Assembly (NCBI RefSeq): GCF_947331445.1
Contig: NZ_CAMZOG010000007.1
Location: 1-64,000, forward strand
Direction: 5' to 3'
Source: Parendozoicomonas sp. Alg238-R29
GTDB lineage: Bacteria > Pseudomonadota > Gammaproteobacteria > Pseudomonadales > Endozoicomonadaceae
Length of the DNA: 64,000 nucleotides
The translations under genes and the position numbers were made by a program. Within the stretch, counting starts at the first letter, position 1, and each line of letters starts with the position of its first letter. The notes under the pieces are model-generated. The model was not told the DNA's origin. It saw nothing but the letters and a program-made list of their open reading frames with translations, and ran no database searches. Below, one piece after another: positions 17,811 to 27,239 of this stretch.

Positions 17811-19337
17811 TTAACTTTCGAGCATTGTCACTGGGTCAAATTCAGCAATTTTGGCTTTCCACTCTTCCGGGCCAGTCTGGTGAACAGAACTGCCACGGGT
17901 ATCCACAGCCACTGTAACGGGCATATCTTCAACATCAAACTCGTAGATAGCCTCCATTCCCAGTTCAGGGAAGGCCACAACTTCTGCCTTCTTAACTGCC
18001 TGAGCCACTAGATAAGCGGCTCCACCAACAGCCATCAGATAAGAAGCCTTGTTGTCTTTGATCGCTTCGATGGCAACAGGGCCACGCTCAGCTTTACCGA
18101 TCATGCCAATCAGGCCGGTTTCTTCCAGCATGGTGCGGGTGAACTTGTCCATACGGGTAGAAGTTGTAGGACCAGCAGGGCCAACAACTTCATCTCGCAC
18201 AGGGTCAACCGGGCCAACGTAGTAGATAAAGCGGTTGGTCAGATCAACCGGCAATTTCTCACCTTTCGCCATCATATCGACCATCTTCTTATGGGCGGCA
18301 TCACGACCAGTAAGCATCTTACCGCTGAGAAGAACAGTATCGCCCGGCTGCCAGGCTTCCATATCTTCTTTAGTAATGGTGTCGAGATTCACACGGTGAA
18401 CGTTTTCACCGACTTCCCAGCTGATATCAGGATATTCATCAAGACTTGGAGGCGTCAGCTCGGCAGTGCCACTGCCATCCAGTACAAAGTGGGCATGGCG
18501 GGTTGCTGCACAGTTAGGAATCATAGCAACCGGCAAAGATGCTGCGTGAGTTGGGTAATCTTTAATTTTGATATCCAGAACTGTAGTCATACCGCCCAGA
18601 CCCTGAGCACCAATACCCAGTTTGTTCACCGCATCAAAGATTTCCAGTCGTAGTTCTTCAGCACGATTCTGTGGCCCACGCTCCTGCAGCTCGTGAATAT
18701 CAATAGGATCCATCAGGGATTCTTTGGCCATTACGGCAGCTTTTTCAGCAGTACCACCAATACCAATACCCAGCATGCCGGGAGGACACCAGCCAGCGCC
18801 CATGGTTGGAACGGTTTTTACAACCCAGTCCACAATGCTGTCGGAAGGATTCAGCATCACCATCTTGGATTTGTTTTCAGAACCCCCGCCCTTAGCAGCA
18901 ACCTGGAAGTCCACAGTATCGCCGGGTACCAGCTGAACGTGAATAACCGCTGGAGTGTTGTCTTTGGTGTTCTGACGCTTACCCGCCGGGTCAGCCAGAA
19001 TAGAAGCCCGCAGAACATTATCCGGATGGGTATAAGCCTGACGAACACCTTCGTTGATCAGATCTTCCAGACCTTTCTCTGTTTCAAAGCGAACATTCAT
19101 ACCCACTTTTACAAAGATGGTCACAATTCCAGTGTCCTGACAAAGAGGACGCTTCCCCATGGCACACATTCGGGAATTGATCAGAATCTGAGCCATGGCA
19201 TCCTTGGATGCCGGAGATTGCTCCCGCTTCCAGGCGTCATGGATACTCTGAATAAAATCAACGGGATGATAATAAGAAATAAACTGCAGAGCGTTCGCAA
19301 CACTCTGGACGACGTCGTCTTCACGAATAACGGTCAT
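17811..19337 (-). CDS. fumA: Class I fumarate hydratase (4Fe-4S)
   Basis: The start at 19337 gives MTVIREDDVVQSVANALQFISYYHP, the standard N-terminus of single-chain class I fumarases, and 508 residues. An upstream in-frame ATG at 19361 adds eight residues not seen in the family. NSRMCAMGKRPLCQDTG carries one cluster cysteine, and GWCPPGMLGIGIGGTAEKA and MIPNCAATRHAHF carry the others. The enzyme interconverts fumarate and malate in the TCA cycle and depends on an oxygen-labile [4Fe-4S] cluster. The protein contains both alpha-like and beta-like domains fused. Divergent from the PstS-OmpA gene. Confidence 0.95.
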   Translation of the reverse strand: MTVIREDDVVQSVANALQFISYYHPVDFIQSIHDAWKREQSPASKDAMAQILINSRMCAMGKRPLCQDTGIVTIFVKVGMNVRFETEKGLEDLINEGVRQAYTHPDNVLRASILADPAGKRQNTKDNTPAVIHVQLVPGDTVDFQVAAKGGGSENKSKMVMLNPSDSIVDWVVKTVPTMGAGWCPPGMLGIGIGGTAEKAAVMAKESLMDPIDIHELQERGPQNRAEELRLEIFDAVNKLGIGAQGLGGMTTVLDIKIKDYPTHAASLPVAMIPNCAATRHAHFVLDGSGTAELTPPSLDEYPDISWEVGENVHRVNLDTITKEDMEAWQPGDTVLLSGKMLTGRDAAHKKMVDMMAKGEKLPVDLTNRFIYYVGPVDPVRDEVVGPAGPTTSTRMDKFTRTMLEETGLIGMIGKAERGPVAIEAIKDNKASYLMAVGGAAYLVAQAVKKAEVVAFPELGMEAIYEFDVEDMPVTVAVDTRGSSVHQTGPEEWKAKIAEFDPVTMLES

Positions 19338-19608
19338 GCTGGCAACCCCACTATCAGGCAATACTTTGCACTATTTTCAGGCGATGACTGGTACTGCTTA
19401 GACACAGCCACATTTTTCATAATTCGAGTTGGTGGCATGCTTTCACAGCATTCTGGCGCGGCCATTATATCACCGGGATTTTCGCTGTCTGCCAGACGAT
19501 TTGAAAAAACCATTAAAGCGCCGATGTAGACACAAAACACCCCGTCTTTGACAGGGTGAATAATCGTCTATAGTTACTCGGTTGGGCTGAAAAAGCACGG
19601 ATGCAGCT

Positions 19609-20946
19609 ATGAAGAAACTGGCTTTAGGCTTGGCAATAGCATTATTGAATCCTTGGGCTTCTGCAGAATCCCTCAGCACAGGCACACCTTCCTATCTATT
19701 CCAAATTCATGGTTCAAATACCATCGGTGCCGAGCTGGGCCCGGCTCTGGTTAAAGCTTATTTAGCGAAACGTGGCTGCAACAGTGTGACCACTGAGCAG
19801 CTTGGGAGCTACGATCTGGCTTTGAAGTGCAAAGATAATGAAGACAAACAGTTTGCTGTAAGAATTGTCTCTAAAGGTTCCAATACTGGTTTTAAAGCCA
19901 TGGATAGGGGGGATGCCGACATAGTCGCATCCTCAAGAGCCGTGAAACCAAAAGAGATAAAGTTACTCTCCAGCTTGGGCGATATAACCGCGCAAACCTC
20001 CGAAATAGTTGTCGCACTTGATGCTGTTGTCATCATTGTGAACCCAAACAACCCTGTAAACAGCCTGACTATCAATGAGATTGCCAGAATCTTTAAAGGT
20101 CAATATGGCAACTGGTCACGGATAGGCAAAGGAAACGGGCCAATTCGGATACTGGCACGGGATGAATCATCAGGCACCCGTGACACCTTTGACAACCTGG
20201 TTTTAGGAAAGGGCGTTCAAATCTACAATCGACACATGTCTTATATCTCCAACGAAGCTCTTTCCGAAGAAGTCAGTTCTAACAAAAATGCTATTGGGTT
20301 CTGCAGTTACAGCACAATTGAAGAGAGTAAAGCCATTTCCGTGGCCATGGCCGGTGGAGCGGCTATTTACCCTGATAGCGTGAATATATCGACAGAAGAT
20401 TACCCCCTCTCCCGAAGGTTGTACTTTTATATGCCTGAAGGAATAGAAAACCCTGACGCTAAAGACTTCCTCGAATTCGTAAAAACTGATTCTGCGCAAC
20501 AGGTTGTTGAGCAGAGTGGCTTTATTCCCGTCAACGTACAAATTCTGGATGGCAGGGATACTTATGCTTCCGGGCGTTATGCAAGAGCCATAAGGGGTTA
20601 TCAAAGACTGAGTATTAACATTCGCTTCTCTATGGGAGGCACCTCAATTGATAACTTCGGGCATCAAAGCGTCCTCCGCCTTGCACGATTTATGGAAGAA
20701 AACAGAGGCAACCTGTTACTGCTGGGTTTTTATGGGCTGTCTGAGGGAAAAAATGATAAACGATTTTCAGCAGAAAAAGCCCGTAAGGTCAGTGAGGCAC
20801 TCATTGAGGCTGGGGTACGAAAAAGTAAGATTATTATTCGGGGGTTGGGTGATGAACGCCTTTTATCCTCTGGTGTGAAAGCATCAGATAATAGAAAAAA
20901 CATCCGGATAGAAGTCTGGTTTAAACCCTGGTTTTCAGGGCAATGA
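19609..20946 (+). CDS. PstS-like phosphate-binding domain fused to OmpA peptidoglycan-binding domain
   Basis: 445 residues. A signal peptide (MKKLALGLAIALLNPWASA) precedes a PstS-like domain at about 25-310, recognisable from QIHGSNTIGAELGPALVKAYL, ARDESSGTRDTFDNLVLG and GFCSYSTIEESKAI. An OmpA-like domain follows at about 325-440: DKRFSAEKARKVSEALIEAGV, a GLGDE turn and KNIRIEVWF. The pairing implies a periplasmic ligand-binding protein anchored to peptidoglycan. It would be a sensor or scavenger rather than a diffusible transporter subunit, and no pst permease is here. Phosphate-related work would fit the nearby ornithine lipid genes, but that link is inference. Confidence 0.85.
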   Translation: MKKLALGLAIALLNPWASAESLSTGTPSYLFQIHGSNTIGAELGPALVKAYLAKRGCNSVTTEQLGSYDLALKCKDNEDKQFAVRIVSKGSNTGFKAMDRGDADIVASSRAVKPKEIKLLSSLGDITAQTSEIVVALDAVVIIVNPNNPVNSLTINEIARIFKGQYGNWSRIGKGNGPIRILARDESSGTRDTFDNLVLGKGVQIYNRHMSYISNEALSEEVSSNKNAIGFCSYSTIEESKAISVAMAGGAAIYPDSVNISTEDYPLSRRLYFYMPEGIENPDAKDFLEFVKTDSAQQVVEQSGFIPVNVQILDGRDTYASGRYARAIRGYQRLSINIRFSMGGTSIDNFGHQSVLRLARFMEENRGNLLLLGFYGLSEGKNDKRFSAEKARKVSEALIEAGVRKSKIIIRGLGDERLLSSGVKASDNRKNIRIEVWFKPWFSGQ

Positions 20947-21031
20947 TTTCAACAGGTTGGCTTATACTGGATTCAACGGCAGAGGCTCTACGCTTACGCT
21001 TGGAAAATTATGCTGGAGGCATGGAAGCTTT

Positions 21032-22048
21032 ATGAACAGCTTAACAAAACTCTTTAGAACGGGTTTATTCTCCTTTTTTACCAGCATCTCCTTTTATGGT
21101 ACAGCTCAGGCAGAGTGTGGAGCCGTTGATATTGCGGACATGAACTGGGAGTCAGCCACGTTTATTGCCCACGTTGATCAGTTTATTCTCGAGAATGCCT
21201 ATGGTTGCGAAGCCTCTCTTGTACCAGCCAATACACAAACGACCGGCGCTTCTCTAGTCAACAGTGGGAAACCTGAAGTGACTCCAGAATTCTGGAGTTA
21301 CGCCATGAAAGAAGATCTGGACAAAGAAGTCGAAGCCAAAAAGATCCGCTACGCTGGCACCCCCTTTGCTGATGGCGCCATTGAAGGTTTCTGGGTTCCA
21401 AGTTATATGGTGGAAGCCAATCCCGAACTGACCACAATAAAAGGTGTTTTGGCCAATGCTCATCTGTTCATGCCAAAAGATAACACTAAAAAGGCTTCCT
21501 TTTATGGCTGCCCTGAGGGGTGGAATTGCAACATATCTTCTTTGAATTTATTCAAGGCATTAAATCTGCAAAGCGTGAATTTCCAATTTGTAACCCCACC
21601 AACAGGAACAGACCTTGATATTGCTCTTCAGGAAGCCTACGAAAACAAAGCTCCCTGGTTTGGTTATTACTGGTCGCCCACTGCAATACTTGGACGATAC
21701 AAAATGGTAATGGTGGACTTTGAAACCGGTGTTGATCACGCAGAATTCAAGCAATGTACCTTGAAGCCTGATTGTAAAAATCCAAAAGTGACGATGTTCC
21801 CTACTCCTCTGGTACAAACAATAATCACCGAAGAGTTCGCTAAACGCGCCCCAAAAGCATCTCAGTACCTTTCTCGCAGAGGGTGGTCAGATAGTCAGAT
21901 GAACGAAATTCTCGCCTGGATGGAAGCAAATCAAGCGGATGGCGTAGCAGCCATGGAGCATTTCCTGAAAAACTACCAATCCACATGGGTCAAGTGGGTT
22001 GATGGCAAGGCCGTAAGAGATATTCGGGAGGCTCTCAACGAGCTTTGA
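21032..22048 (+). CDS. Glycine-betaine/proline-type ABC transporter substrate-binding protein
   Basis: ATG 21032 is preceded by GGAGG and GAAG stretches and begins a signal peptide that ends at AQA. The product has 338 residues. The mature part resembles the ProX/OpuAC family: DMNWESATFIAHVDQFIL at the start, TPEFWSYAMKEDLDK with an aromatic ligand-cage Trp, and FGYYWSPTAILG. The first binds quaternary amines such as glycine betaine or choline in the periplasm. No ATPase or permease gene is beside it, so it either serves a distant transporter or acts alone. It starts about 86 bases after the PstS-OmpA stop. Confidence 0.8.
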   Translation: MNSLTKLFRTGLFSFFTSISFYGTAQAECGAVDIADMNWESATFIAHVDQFILENAYGCEASLVPANTQTTGASLVNSGKPEVTPEFWSYAMKEDLDKEVEAKKIRYAGTPFADGAIEGFWVPSYMVEANPELTTIKGVLANAHLFMPKDNTKKASFYGCPEGWNCNISSLNLFKALNLQSVNFQFVTPPTGTDLDIALQEAYENKAPWFGYYWSPTAILGRYKMVMVDFETGVDHAEFKQCTLKPDCKNPKVTMFPTPLVQTIITEEFAKRAPKASQYLSRRGWSDSQMNEILAWMEANQADGVAAMEHFLKNYQSTWVKWVDGKAVRDIREALNEL

Positions 22049-22135
22049 TACTAGTAGCTCACATAGGAGCTGTTTACGAATCTCTTTCAGCTGAATACAC
22101 TAAAGCCGACGCCTTATTCTAAAAAGGTTGCATCC

Positions 22136-23062
22136 ATGGCTGAGATTCAATTCGGAGAACAGACACTCTCTTGTTCTCCCGGTGAAACTGCGCTGGATAC
22201 ACTTCTAAAAAACCATATACAGATTCCCTGGTCTTGCCGGGCTGGGCTTTGTCATTCCTGCCTTGTGCAGGCTACCTCTGGCGAAATTCCTCTGGCCGCT
22301 CAACGTGGGCTGACTGAGGAGCAGCGTTCCGACAATCTCCTTCTCGCCTGCCAGTGTATTCCTGAAACAGCTTTAACATTGCAGCCGCTGCGCCGCGCTC
22401 TGCAACCTTTACAGGCCATTATTACTGATACCCGGCTGATTAACCCGACCTTGCTGGAATTAACATTCTCCCCCCGGCTTCCCATTAATTATCATCCCGG
22501 CCAGTTTCTCTCTTTATCTCTGGAGAAGCATGATTACGGAAGCCGTTACACACTGATTTCCCGCCCATGGGCCGAAGCTGATCTACGGATTCATGTCACC
22601 CGCAAAGTTGGTGGTGGTTTGTCCTCATGGTTATTCGATGAGGCTAAACCGGGACAAACAATCTGGGTTAAAGAGTTAGGCGGAGAGTGCTGCTACCAAC
22701 CAGACAATAACCAGCCGTTAATAGTTTTTGGCGCTGAGGTGGGTATCAGTGCAGCTTTGGCTATTGCTGAAGATGCCCAGTGGCATCAGCACAAAGCGCC
22801 GGTTCAGGTCATGGTCAAAGGTGATACTGAAGATCATTCCCATAAACTTCCCGATGATTCAGTGTTAAAAGTGAAAAGCAGCAATCTGGAAGTAACGGCA
22901 GAGGCCTTGATGAATACACCGGCCAATCGAAATGCTCGCTGGATACTTCTTGGTAAAGCCAAACCTGTGCTCAGGTTAACCTCCTGGCTCGGTGAGCAGG
23001 AGGTACCAGCACAGAATATTCTCCCTCTGGCTTACCGAACAGGAAGTGCTCTATCTCCCTGA
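22136..23062 (+). CDS. 2Fe-2S ferredoxin fused to FNR-type reductase domain
   Basis: 308 residues. Residues 1-80 form a plant-type ferredoxin: C34-x4-C39-x2-C42 and C72 as cluster ligands. From about 90 on is an FAD-binding reductase domain with SRYTLISRPW (the R-x-Y-[ST] flavin motif). Its later NAD-binding part (VFGAEVGISAALAIAE) is short and atypical. The protein should pass electrons between NAD(P)H, flavin and cluster to an unknown oxygenase or partner. No oxygenase is adjacent. Stop at 23060-23062 and a convergent neighbour begin only 9 bases apart. Confidence 0.8.
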   Translation: MAEIQFGEQTLSCSPGETALDTLLKNHIQIPWSCRAGLCHSCLVQATSGEIPLAAQRGLTEEQRSDNLLLACQCIPETALTLQPLRRALQPLQAIITDTRLINPTLLELTFSPRLPINYHPGQFLSLSLEKHDYGSRYTLISRPWAEADLRIHVTRKVGGGLSSWLFDEAKPGQTIWVKELGGECCYQPDNNQPLIVFGAEVGISAALAIAEDAQWHQHKAPVQVMVKGDTEDHSHKLPDDSVLKVKSSNLEVTAEALMNTPANRNARWILLGKAKPVLRLTSWLGEQEVPAQNILPLAYRTGSALSP

Positions 23063-23071
23063 GCATTCTGT

Positions 23072-24526
23072 TTATTCAGAATAAGTGTCTGGAATCACTG
23101 TCACCGGTGTTGTGATTATGAAATCCGGCTGTGATGGTTGTTTATAAGTAAACTCCAGAAACCAGGATTTCCAGCCCTTAACCGGGGCTTCAACCCGAGC
23201 CAGAACAACACAAGTTCGCTCTGAGCTTCCGCACTCAACCTTTATTGGTACAGCCTGATACGCCAAACCAGCAGGCTTTAATGTCGTCATCCGAAAATCA
23301 CGGACTTCTGGATTAATAACCTGCCAAAGTTTTACTTCATCCGGCTTGCCACTCACGGTTACTGAAACCTGCCGCCCTACTGTATTCTGACTCAGAATGG
23401 CTGGTGGCTGCTGCCCGGAAACCAGATAATTCACATAGCTTACAATGGTATCTGTCACCCGCTGGATATTTTCCCGGGAAATATAATGTCTGGCGTTTGG
23501 ATAAGCTCTCATCCACTTTGGGCCCATAAGTCCTGACCAGTAAACCCTGCTGCTATCCGGTGGAAAGAAGTCATCACCTGAGGCGGTGACAACATATTTC
23601 GGCAAAGTTAAATAATCACGATAAAACCAGGGATCAACCTTGCTCATCAGCTGATTCATTTCCGACGTATGCAGTCTTGTCAGAACATTTTGATTTTCTG
23701 AAAGGTAAGGTTGCAGAGGTGGAATCCAACCTTTATAAACCCGGTGAAGATGATCCAGACATTCCTGAACATTCAGAACATCAATCACCATGGGGATAAC
23801 AGCCTGAACCCGCCGGTCAACCGCAGATGTCAGCCATGCTGCCCAGCCTCTTTTCGACGCGCCAGTCAGGATAAAGCTCTCTGGTGCACGACTTCCTAAC
23901 CGCTCATTTAAAAGTTCCTGCACAGCATTCATAGCTTTAACAACAGATTTAACCATTGGAAACTGAATGGGGCAGTCACTGCACTCCGGATCATTCAAAC
24001 TGGCAACCCAGCTCCGGGCAACAAGGTCATCTTCTTTTCGAGGAGCTTCATTATTCAATGACAAATATTGCTGCGGCACATCACGCAGATTAATAACAAC
24101 CGAACCCGTTAATGTCGCTAGATCTTCAAAACGCAATTCATCAGAAATATCGGCAGTAGTATTATTATCCCGCCCATAATGAACGCCACCGTTCACATGC
24201 AGCACCGCAGGCTGGCGTTTCACATCAACGGGAATATAAACAGTAATACGGTGTTGCCAATGAGGGTGATTACTTTTCAGGGAATCAGGACTCCAGCTTT
24301 GTGAAGTCATGGTGAGATCAACAATATTTAAGCCATCAATCTGCCGGGAACCCAGAACACGCCACTGAAAATGAGTGTCAGGCTTGTTGATATATTCAAC
24401 CAGCGCTCCACTGGTTGCTACAACCCGCTCACCAGACATAGAGAAGCCTGACAGTATCAATGTCAGAAAACTGGCTGGTAAACAGTAAAGCAAGAACGGT
24501 TTCTGCGATGTCCTGATCATTCTCAT
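23072..24526 (-). CDS. PhoPQ-activated pathogenicity-related (PqaA) family protein
   Basis: From the ATG at 24526 the product is about 484 residues with a hydrophobic signal segment (FLLYCLPASFLTLILSGF). Other in-frame starts exist at 24592 and 24520, so the start is uncertain. The central TGASKRGWAAWLTSAVDRRVQAVIPMVIDVLN is the hallmark of the PhoPQ-regulated PqaA family, an alpha/beta-hydrolase-like group with the serine in GASKRG. It is exported to the periplasm or beyond. Its substrate is unknown. The final 100 residues form a beta-rich domain. Confidence 0.8.
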   Translation of the reverse strand: MRMIRTSQKPFLLYCLPASFLTLILSGFSMSGERVVATSGALVEYINKPDTHFQWRVLGSRQIDGLNIVDLTMTSQSWSPDSLKSNHPHWQHRITVYIPVDVKRQPAVLHVNGGVHYGRDNNTTADISDELRFEDLATLTGSVVINLRDVPQQYLSLNNEAPRKEDDLVARSWVASLNDPECSDCPIQFPMVKSVVKAMNAVQELLNERLGSRAPESFILTGASKRGWAAWLTSAVDRRVQAVIPMVIDVLNVQECLDHLHRVYKGWIPPLQPYLSENQNVLTRLHTSEMNQLMSKVDPWFYRDYLTLPKYVVTASGDDFFPPDSSRVYWSGLMGPKWMRAYPNARHYISRENIQRVTDTIVSYVNYLVSGQQPPAILSQNTVGRQVSVTVSGKPDEVKLWQVINPEVRDFRMTTLKPAGLAYQAVPIKVECGSSERTCVVLARVEAPVKGWKSWFLEFTYKQPSQPDFIITTPVTVIPDTYSE

Positions 24527-24612
24527 TTTTAGCCATATCTGTATTTTAGCGGGAAGTTTAGTCCACATGGTGCGATACTGGCGCCGCGCCAAATAAGAAA
24601 CAAAGGCTACCT

Positions 24613-25377
24613 ATGACCGACCTGATAAAAACCGAGCGCCGGGGAAATATTCTTCTTCTCTCCATCAGCCGCCCGGCGCGAAAGAATGCCCTGAGTCACG
24701 CTATGTACACCAGCCTGGCTGAGCCTATAGAGCAAGCCGCATCAGATAGCTCTATTCGTGCCATAGTCCTGACCGGCACGCAGGATTGCTTTACTGCTGG
24801 CAACGATCTGGGAGACTTTCTGGAAAAGCCCCCCACAGGAGAGGATTCTCCGGTTCTTCGCTTTATGCTTGCTCTTCTTGAATGCCCAAAGCCTGTTATT
24901 GCTGCGTTGAACGGAGTGGCTGTTGGTATTGGTACAACCCTGTTGCTTCACTGTGATCTGGCCTATGCTGGCCCGGAAGCCAGACTCCAAACACCTTTTA
25001 CCCGCCTCGGCCTGTGCCCGGAGTATGGTTCCAGCCTTATCCTTCCTCAGGTTGTTGGCCATCAAAGAGCGTTTGAAATGCTGATTCTTGGGGAAACCAT
25101 TAATGCCGAGCAGGCTCTGGCTTATGGTTTGGTGAACGAGGTCAGTGAAGATTACCTGGAACTGGCACTGAAACGTGCTGAACAGGTCGCGGCTCTGCCA
25201 CCTGCCTCAGTTCGCCTCGGTAAGAAATTGATGCATTCCGAAAACCGAGCACAGATAATTAAGCAGATTAAAGTTGAGATGGCTGCTTTTGGAGAGCGCT
25301 TGTCCTCAGGCGAGGCCAAAGAAGCTTTCACGGCCTTTATGCAGAAGCGCCAGCCGGACTTCAGCAAGTTTGAGTAA
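24613..25377 (+). CDS. Enoyl-CoA hydratase/isomerase family protein
   Basis: 254 residues, preceded by AAAGG. Crotonase fold: RPARKNALSHAMY, TGTQDCFTAGNDLGDF (oxyanion-hole turn), then AALNGVAVGIGTTLLLHCDLAYA. The second oxyanion residue follows and the acid near 140 is PEYGSS, where the catalytic Glu is present. The family hydrates or isomerises acyl-CoA thioesters in beta-oxidation or related pathways. No fatty-acid gene is adjacent, so the substrate stays open. A strong terminator follows. Confidence 0.85.
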   Translation: MTDLIKTERRGNILLLSISRPARKNALSHAMYTSLAEPIEQAASDSSIRAIVLTGTQDCFTAGNDLGDFLEKPPTGEDSPVLRFMLALLECPKPVIAALNGVAVGIGTTLLLHCDLAYAGPEARLQTPFTRLGLCPEYGSSLILPQVVGHQRAFEMLILGETINAEQALAYGLVNEVSEDYLELALKRAEQVAALPPASVRLGKKLMHSENRAQIIKQIKVEMAAFGERLSSGEAKEAFTAFMQKRQPDFSKFE

Positions 25378-25384
25378 AACTCTC

Positions 25385-25410
25385 AGGCCGGGGCAACCCG
25401 GCCTTATTGC
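25385..25410 (+). terminator. Intrinsic terminator after enoyl-CoA hydratase
   Basis: GGCCGGG (25386-25392), loop GCAA, CCCGGCC (25397-25403), then TTATTG. The GC-rich 7-bp stem and tetraloop are strong, but the T-run is short. Confidence 0.75.
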
Positions 25411-25857
25411 ATTTCAGAAGATTCCGTGGAATTTACAAACATCCCTCTCCAGTTCCCAACTTACAGTTGATACTAGGCTCATTTAAATAGATGCCGTGTC
25501 ATGATTTTCAGAACGGTGAACTTTGATGACATGAAGCCACTGTAAATCAGCCAACTTAAGAAGCTTTTCTAACGCCTAGCGGCTTTCAGAACCATTAGAA
25601 GAACTTATCGCGACACTCTTACTTCAGCGGCCCCCTTATTGTTTTCGAAGTTGTACGGGGATGTTTTTTCTTCAATGCCTTTTACTGAGTAGATACCAGA
25701 ACCATGGGAACCAATCTCATGCGCACACTACTAAGCATGATATCGGGAGAATCAGAATAGCCTTCTTCCATCCATGAGGCGGGATGAACAGGAAAGTCAG
25801 AAGCCTCAATGCTTGGTCGCATCCTTGCTATACCAAAACAGTTGTCTTCTCAGCGTA
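25411..25857. other. Gene-poor interval with possible decayed reading frames
   Basis: No intact gene is visible. On the minus strand near 25617-25722 a short open stretch (HGSGIYSVKGIEEKTSPYNF...) ends in a stop. A different frame holds MEEGYSDSPDIML near 25740-25780. They may be parts of one decayed gene. I recognise nothing certain. Confidence 0.3.
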
Positions 25858-26502
25858 TCAGAACCACCACCAGCTACTGGTTTCAGCGGTTTTATCCAAC
25901 TGCTCCTGAGCAACATCAATGTCGGGAGCTGAAACTAGTTTCAGTGGCTGCAAACGGCGGGACTGCATTAATTCATTTTTTGCCGATTTCCAGGATATAA
26001 ACTGCATAGGGCCATCACCCAACAGGCTTTCACCAGCGTTTGGATCATAAGGAGGGGATGTAAGCTCTGAGTAACGCAGGTAGTAAGTCTCTCCGCCTTT
26101 GGCATCAAGAACAAAACCGCCTATGCGGTTAAAATTTACCGGCTGATTTTCCAAGAAGGTATCTTCCATAAAAAACAGATCCTGGCCAAAAGCTGGTCGC
26201 TTAACAACAACTTGATATTGCCCGGGTTCCATACTGAATAAGGCATAGCCATTACTTCGGACATTAACGGCTGCTTCACCATTTATGTACACGGAAGGCG
26301 CTTCCAGCTCTTCCTCTGCCCATTCACTGTAGGGGCGATAAACGATCAAATAAGATCTGTTTTCCGGGGATTGTGGTACAGGCTTAAATTTGGGGCCATC
26401 AACAGGTTTAAGGAACGCACCGAAGGAACGATCATAATCCATTGACGTACAGCCAGAGAGTCCGGCAAGTAACAGGCTGAATACAACAAATTTCCTGATC
26501 AT
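25858..26502 (-). CDS. Outer-membrane lipoprotein of unknown function
   Basis: 214 residues with a lipoprotein signal (MIRKFVVFSLLLAGLSGC), so Cys18 would be acylated. The middle (YLIVYRPYSEWAEE, VYINGEAAVNVRSNGYALFSMEPGQYQVVVKR) resembles DUF2846-like domains, which are beta-rich and found in many small lipoproteins. A WWWF ending is unusual. It faces the divergent secreted-protein gene at 26749 across a 246-base interval with two palindromes, so the pair may share control. Confidence 0.65.
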   Translation of the reverse strand: MIRKFVVFSLLLAGLSGCTSMDYDRSFGAFLKPVDGPKFKPVPQSPENRSYLIVYRPYSEWAEEELEAPSVYINGEAAVNVRSNGYALFSMEPGQYQVVVKRPAFGQDLFFMEDTFLENQPVNFNRIGGFVLDAKGGETYYLRYSELTSPPYDPNAGESLLGDGPMQFISWKSAKNELMQSRRLQPLKLVSAPDIDVAQEQLDKTAETSSWWWF

Positions 26503-26564
26503 TCTTATTATTCTCCCGTCAGGAGCGGTTTTATTATCAGGCTCAGATAATACCAGTCTCCGAT

Positions 26565-26600
26565 ACGGATTGGTTGACCAATCCGTTCACAGTTCTGTGA
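26565..26600. promoter_or_regulatory. Two adjacent palindromes in a divergent promoter region
   Basis: ACGGATTGG-TTGA-CCAATCCGT (26565-26586) is a perfect 9-bp inverted repeat. TCACAG-TT-CTGTGA (26587-26600) follows immediately. They lie between divergent genes (26502 and 26749), where operators are expected. The first could equally be a terminator-like hairpin, but it has no T-run. Confidence 0.5.
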
Positions 26601-26748
26601 CTCAAAGCCAATTGCACAGAAACTGTAACCTGTAGAGTGTCTGGTGTGAAAGTTCAAATACTGGCAAACTGATCATCTCTGTATAAATCAGTGGCCTGGT
26701 GAAGGGTTCCCGAGCTGTCAGAAAACAATAATAAGAATTGAAATAATA

Positions 26749-27237
26749 ATGGACAAACTCCACATTCTCTTATTTTCACTGGCTGTCAGTCTTTCGGCAC
26801 CTGTTGTCGTGGCAGAGGAAGATAACCCAGATGTTCCTCTCTATGATATAGGCGACAACTTCCACCAGTATCCACCAGATTACCGTGAGCCAGATCCTGA
26901 GGCTCCAGTTCGTTATGGCCGAACGACCTCCAAATCTTTCCCGCTGCAGGCTCTTGAGCAGGATGAACTTGCAGAAGCTCAGGTCCCGGGAGCTTTGCAG
27001 GCTACTGCTGCCGGTGAAGCACTGAGCCAGCAAGAGTCTGAACTTACGCAAAGTGATGGAGCTATCACTATTGAAGAGCTGGAGAACACCGGCATAGGTT
27101 TTGATACAAACCTTCCAACCGCGAATGCCACTGTGAGCAACACATCAACCGTTACTATTAATAACCAGACCTATAATGCAGGCGGCACATCGAATGTGAA
27201 TGTTCAACTTGATGCGGTTGTCACAACACGAAACTAG
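26749..27237 (+). CDS. Small secreted protein of unknown function
   Basis: 162 residues with a signal peptide (MDKLHILLFSLAVSLSAPVVVA). The mature part is acidic in its first third, and the last 50 residues are Thr/Asn/Val-rich (ATVSNTSTVTINNQTYNAGG), typical of exposed beta-rich or fibre-like proteins. I recognise no family. It is divergent from a lipoprotein gene and isolated on its own strand. Confidence 0.55.
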   Translation: MDKLHILLFSLAVSLSAPVVVAEEDNPDVPLYDIGDNFHQYPPDYREPDPEAPVRYGRTTSKSFPLQALEQDELAEAQVPGALQATAAGEALSQQESELTQSDGAITIEELENTGIGFDTNLPTANATVSNTSTVTINNQTYNAGGTSNVNVQLDAVVTTRN

Positions 27238-27239
27238 AA

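Noticed and set aside
18693-19529. A 278-codon plus-strand ORF opposite fumarase
   Set aside because: It lies antisense to the conserved fumarase and has low-complexity composition, so a shadow.
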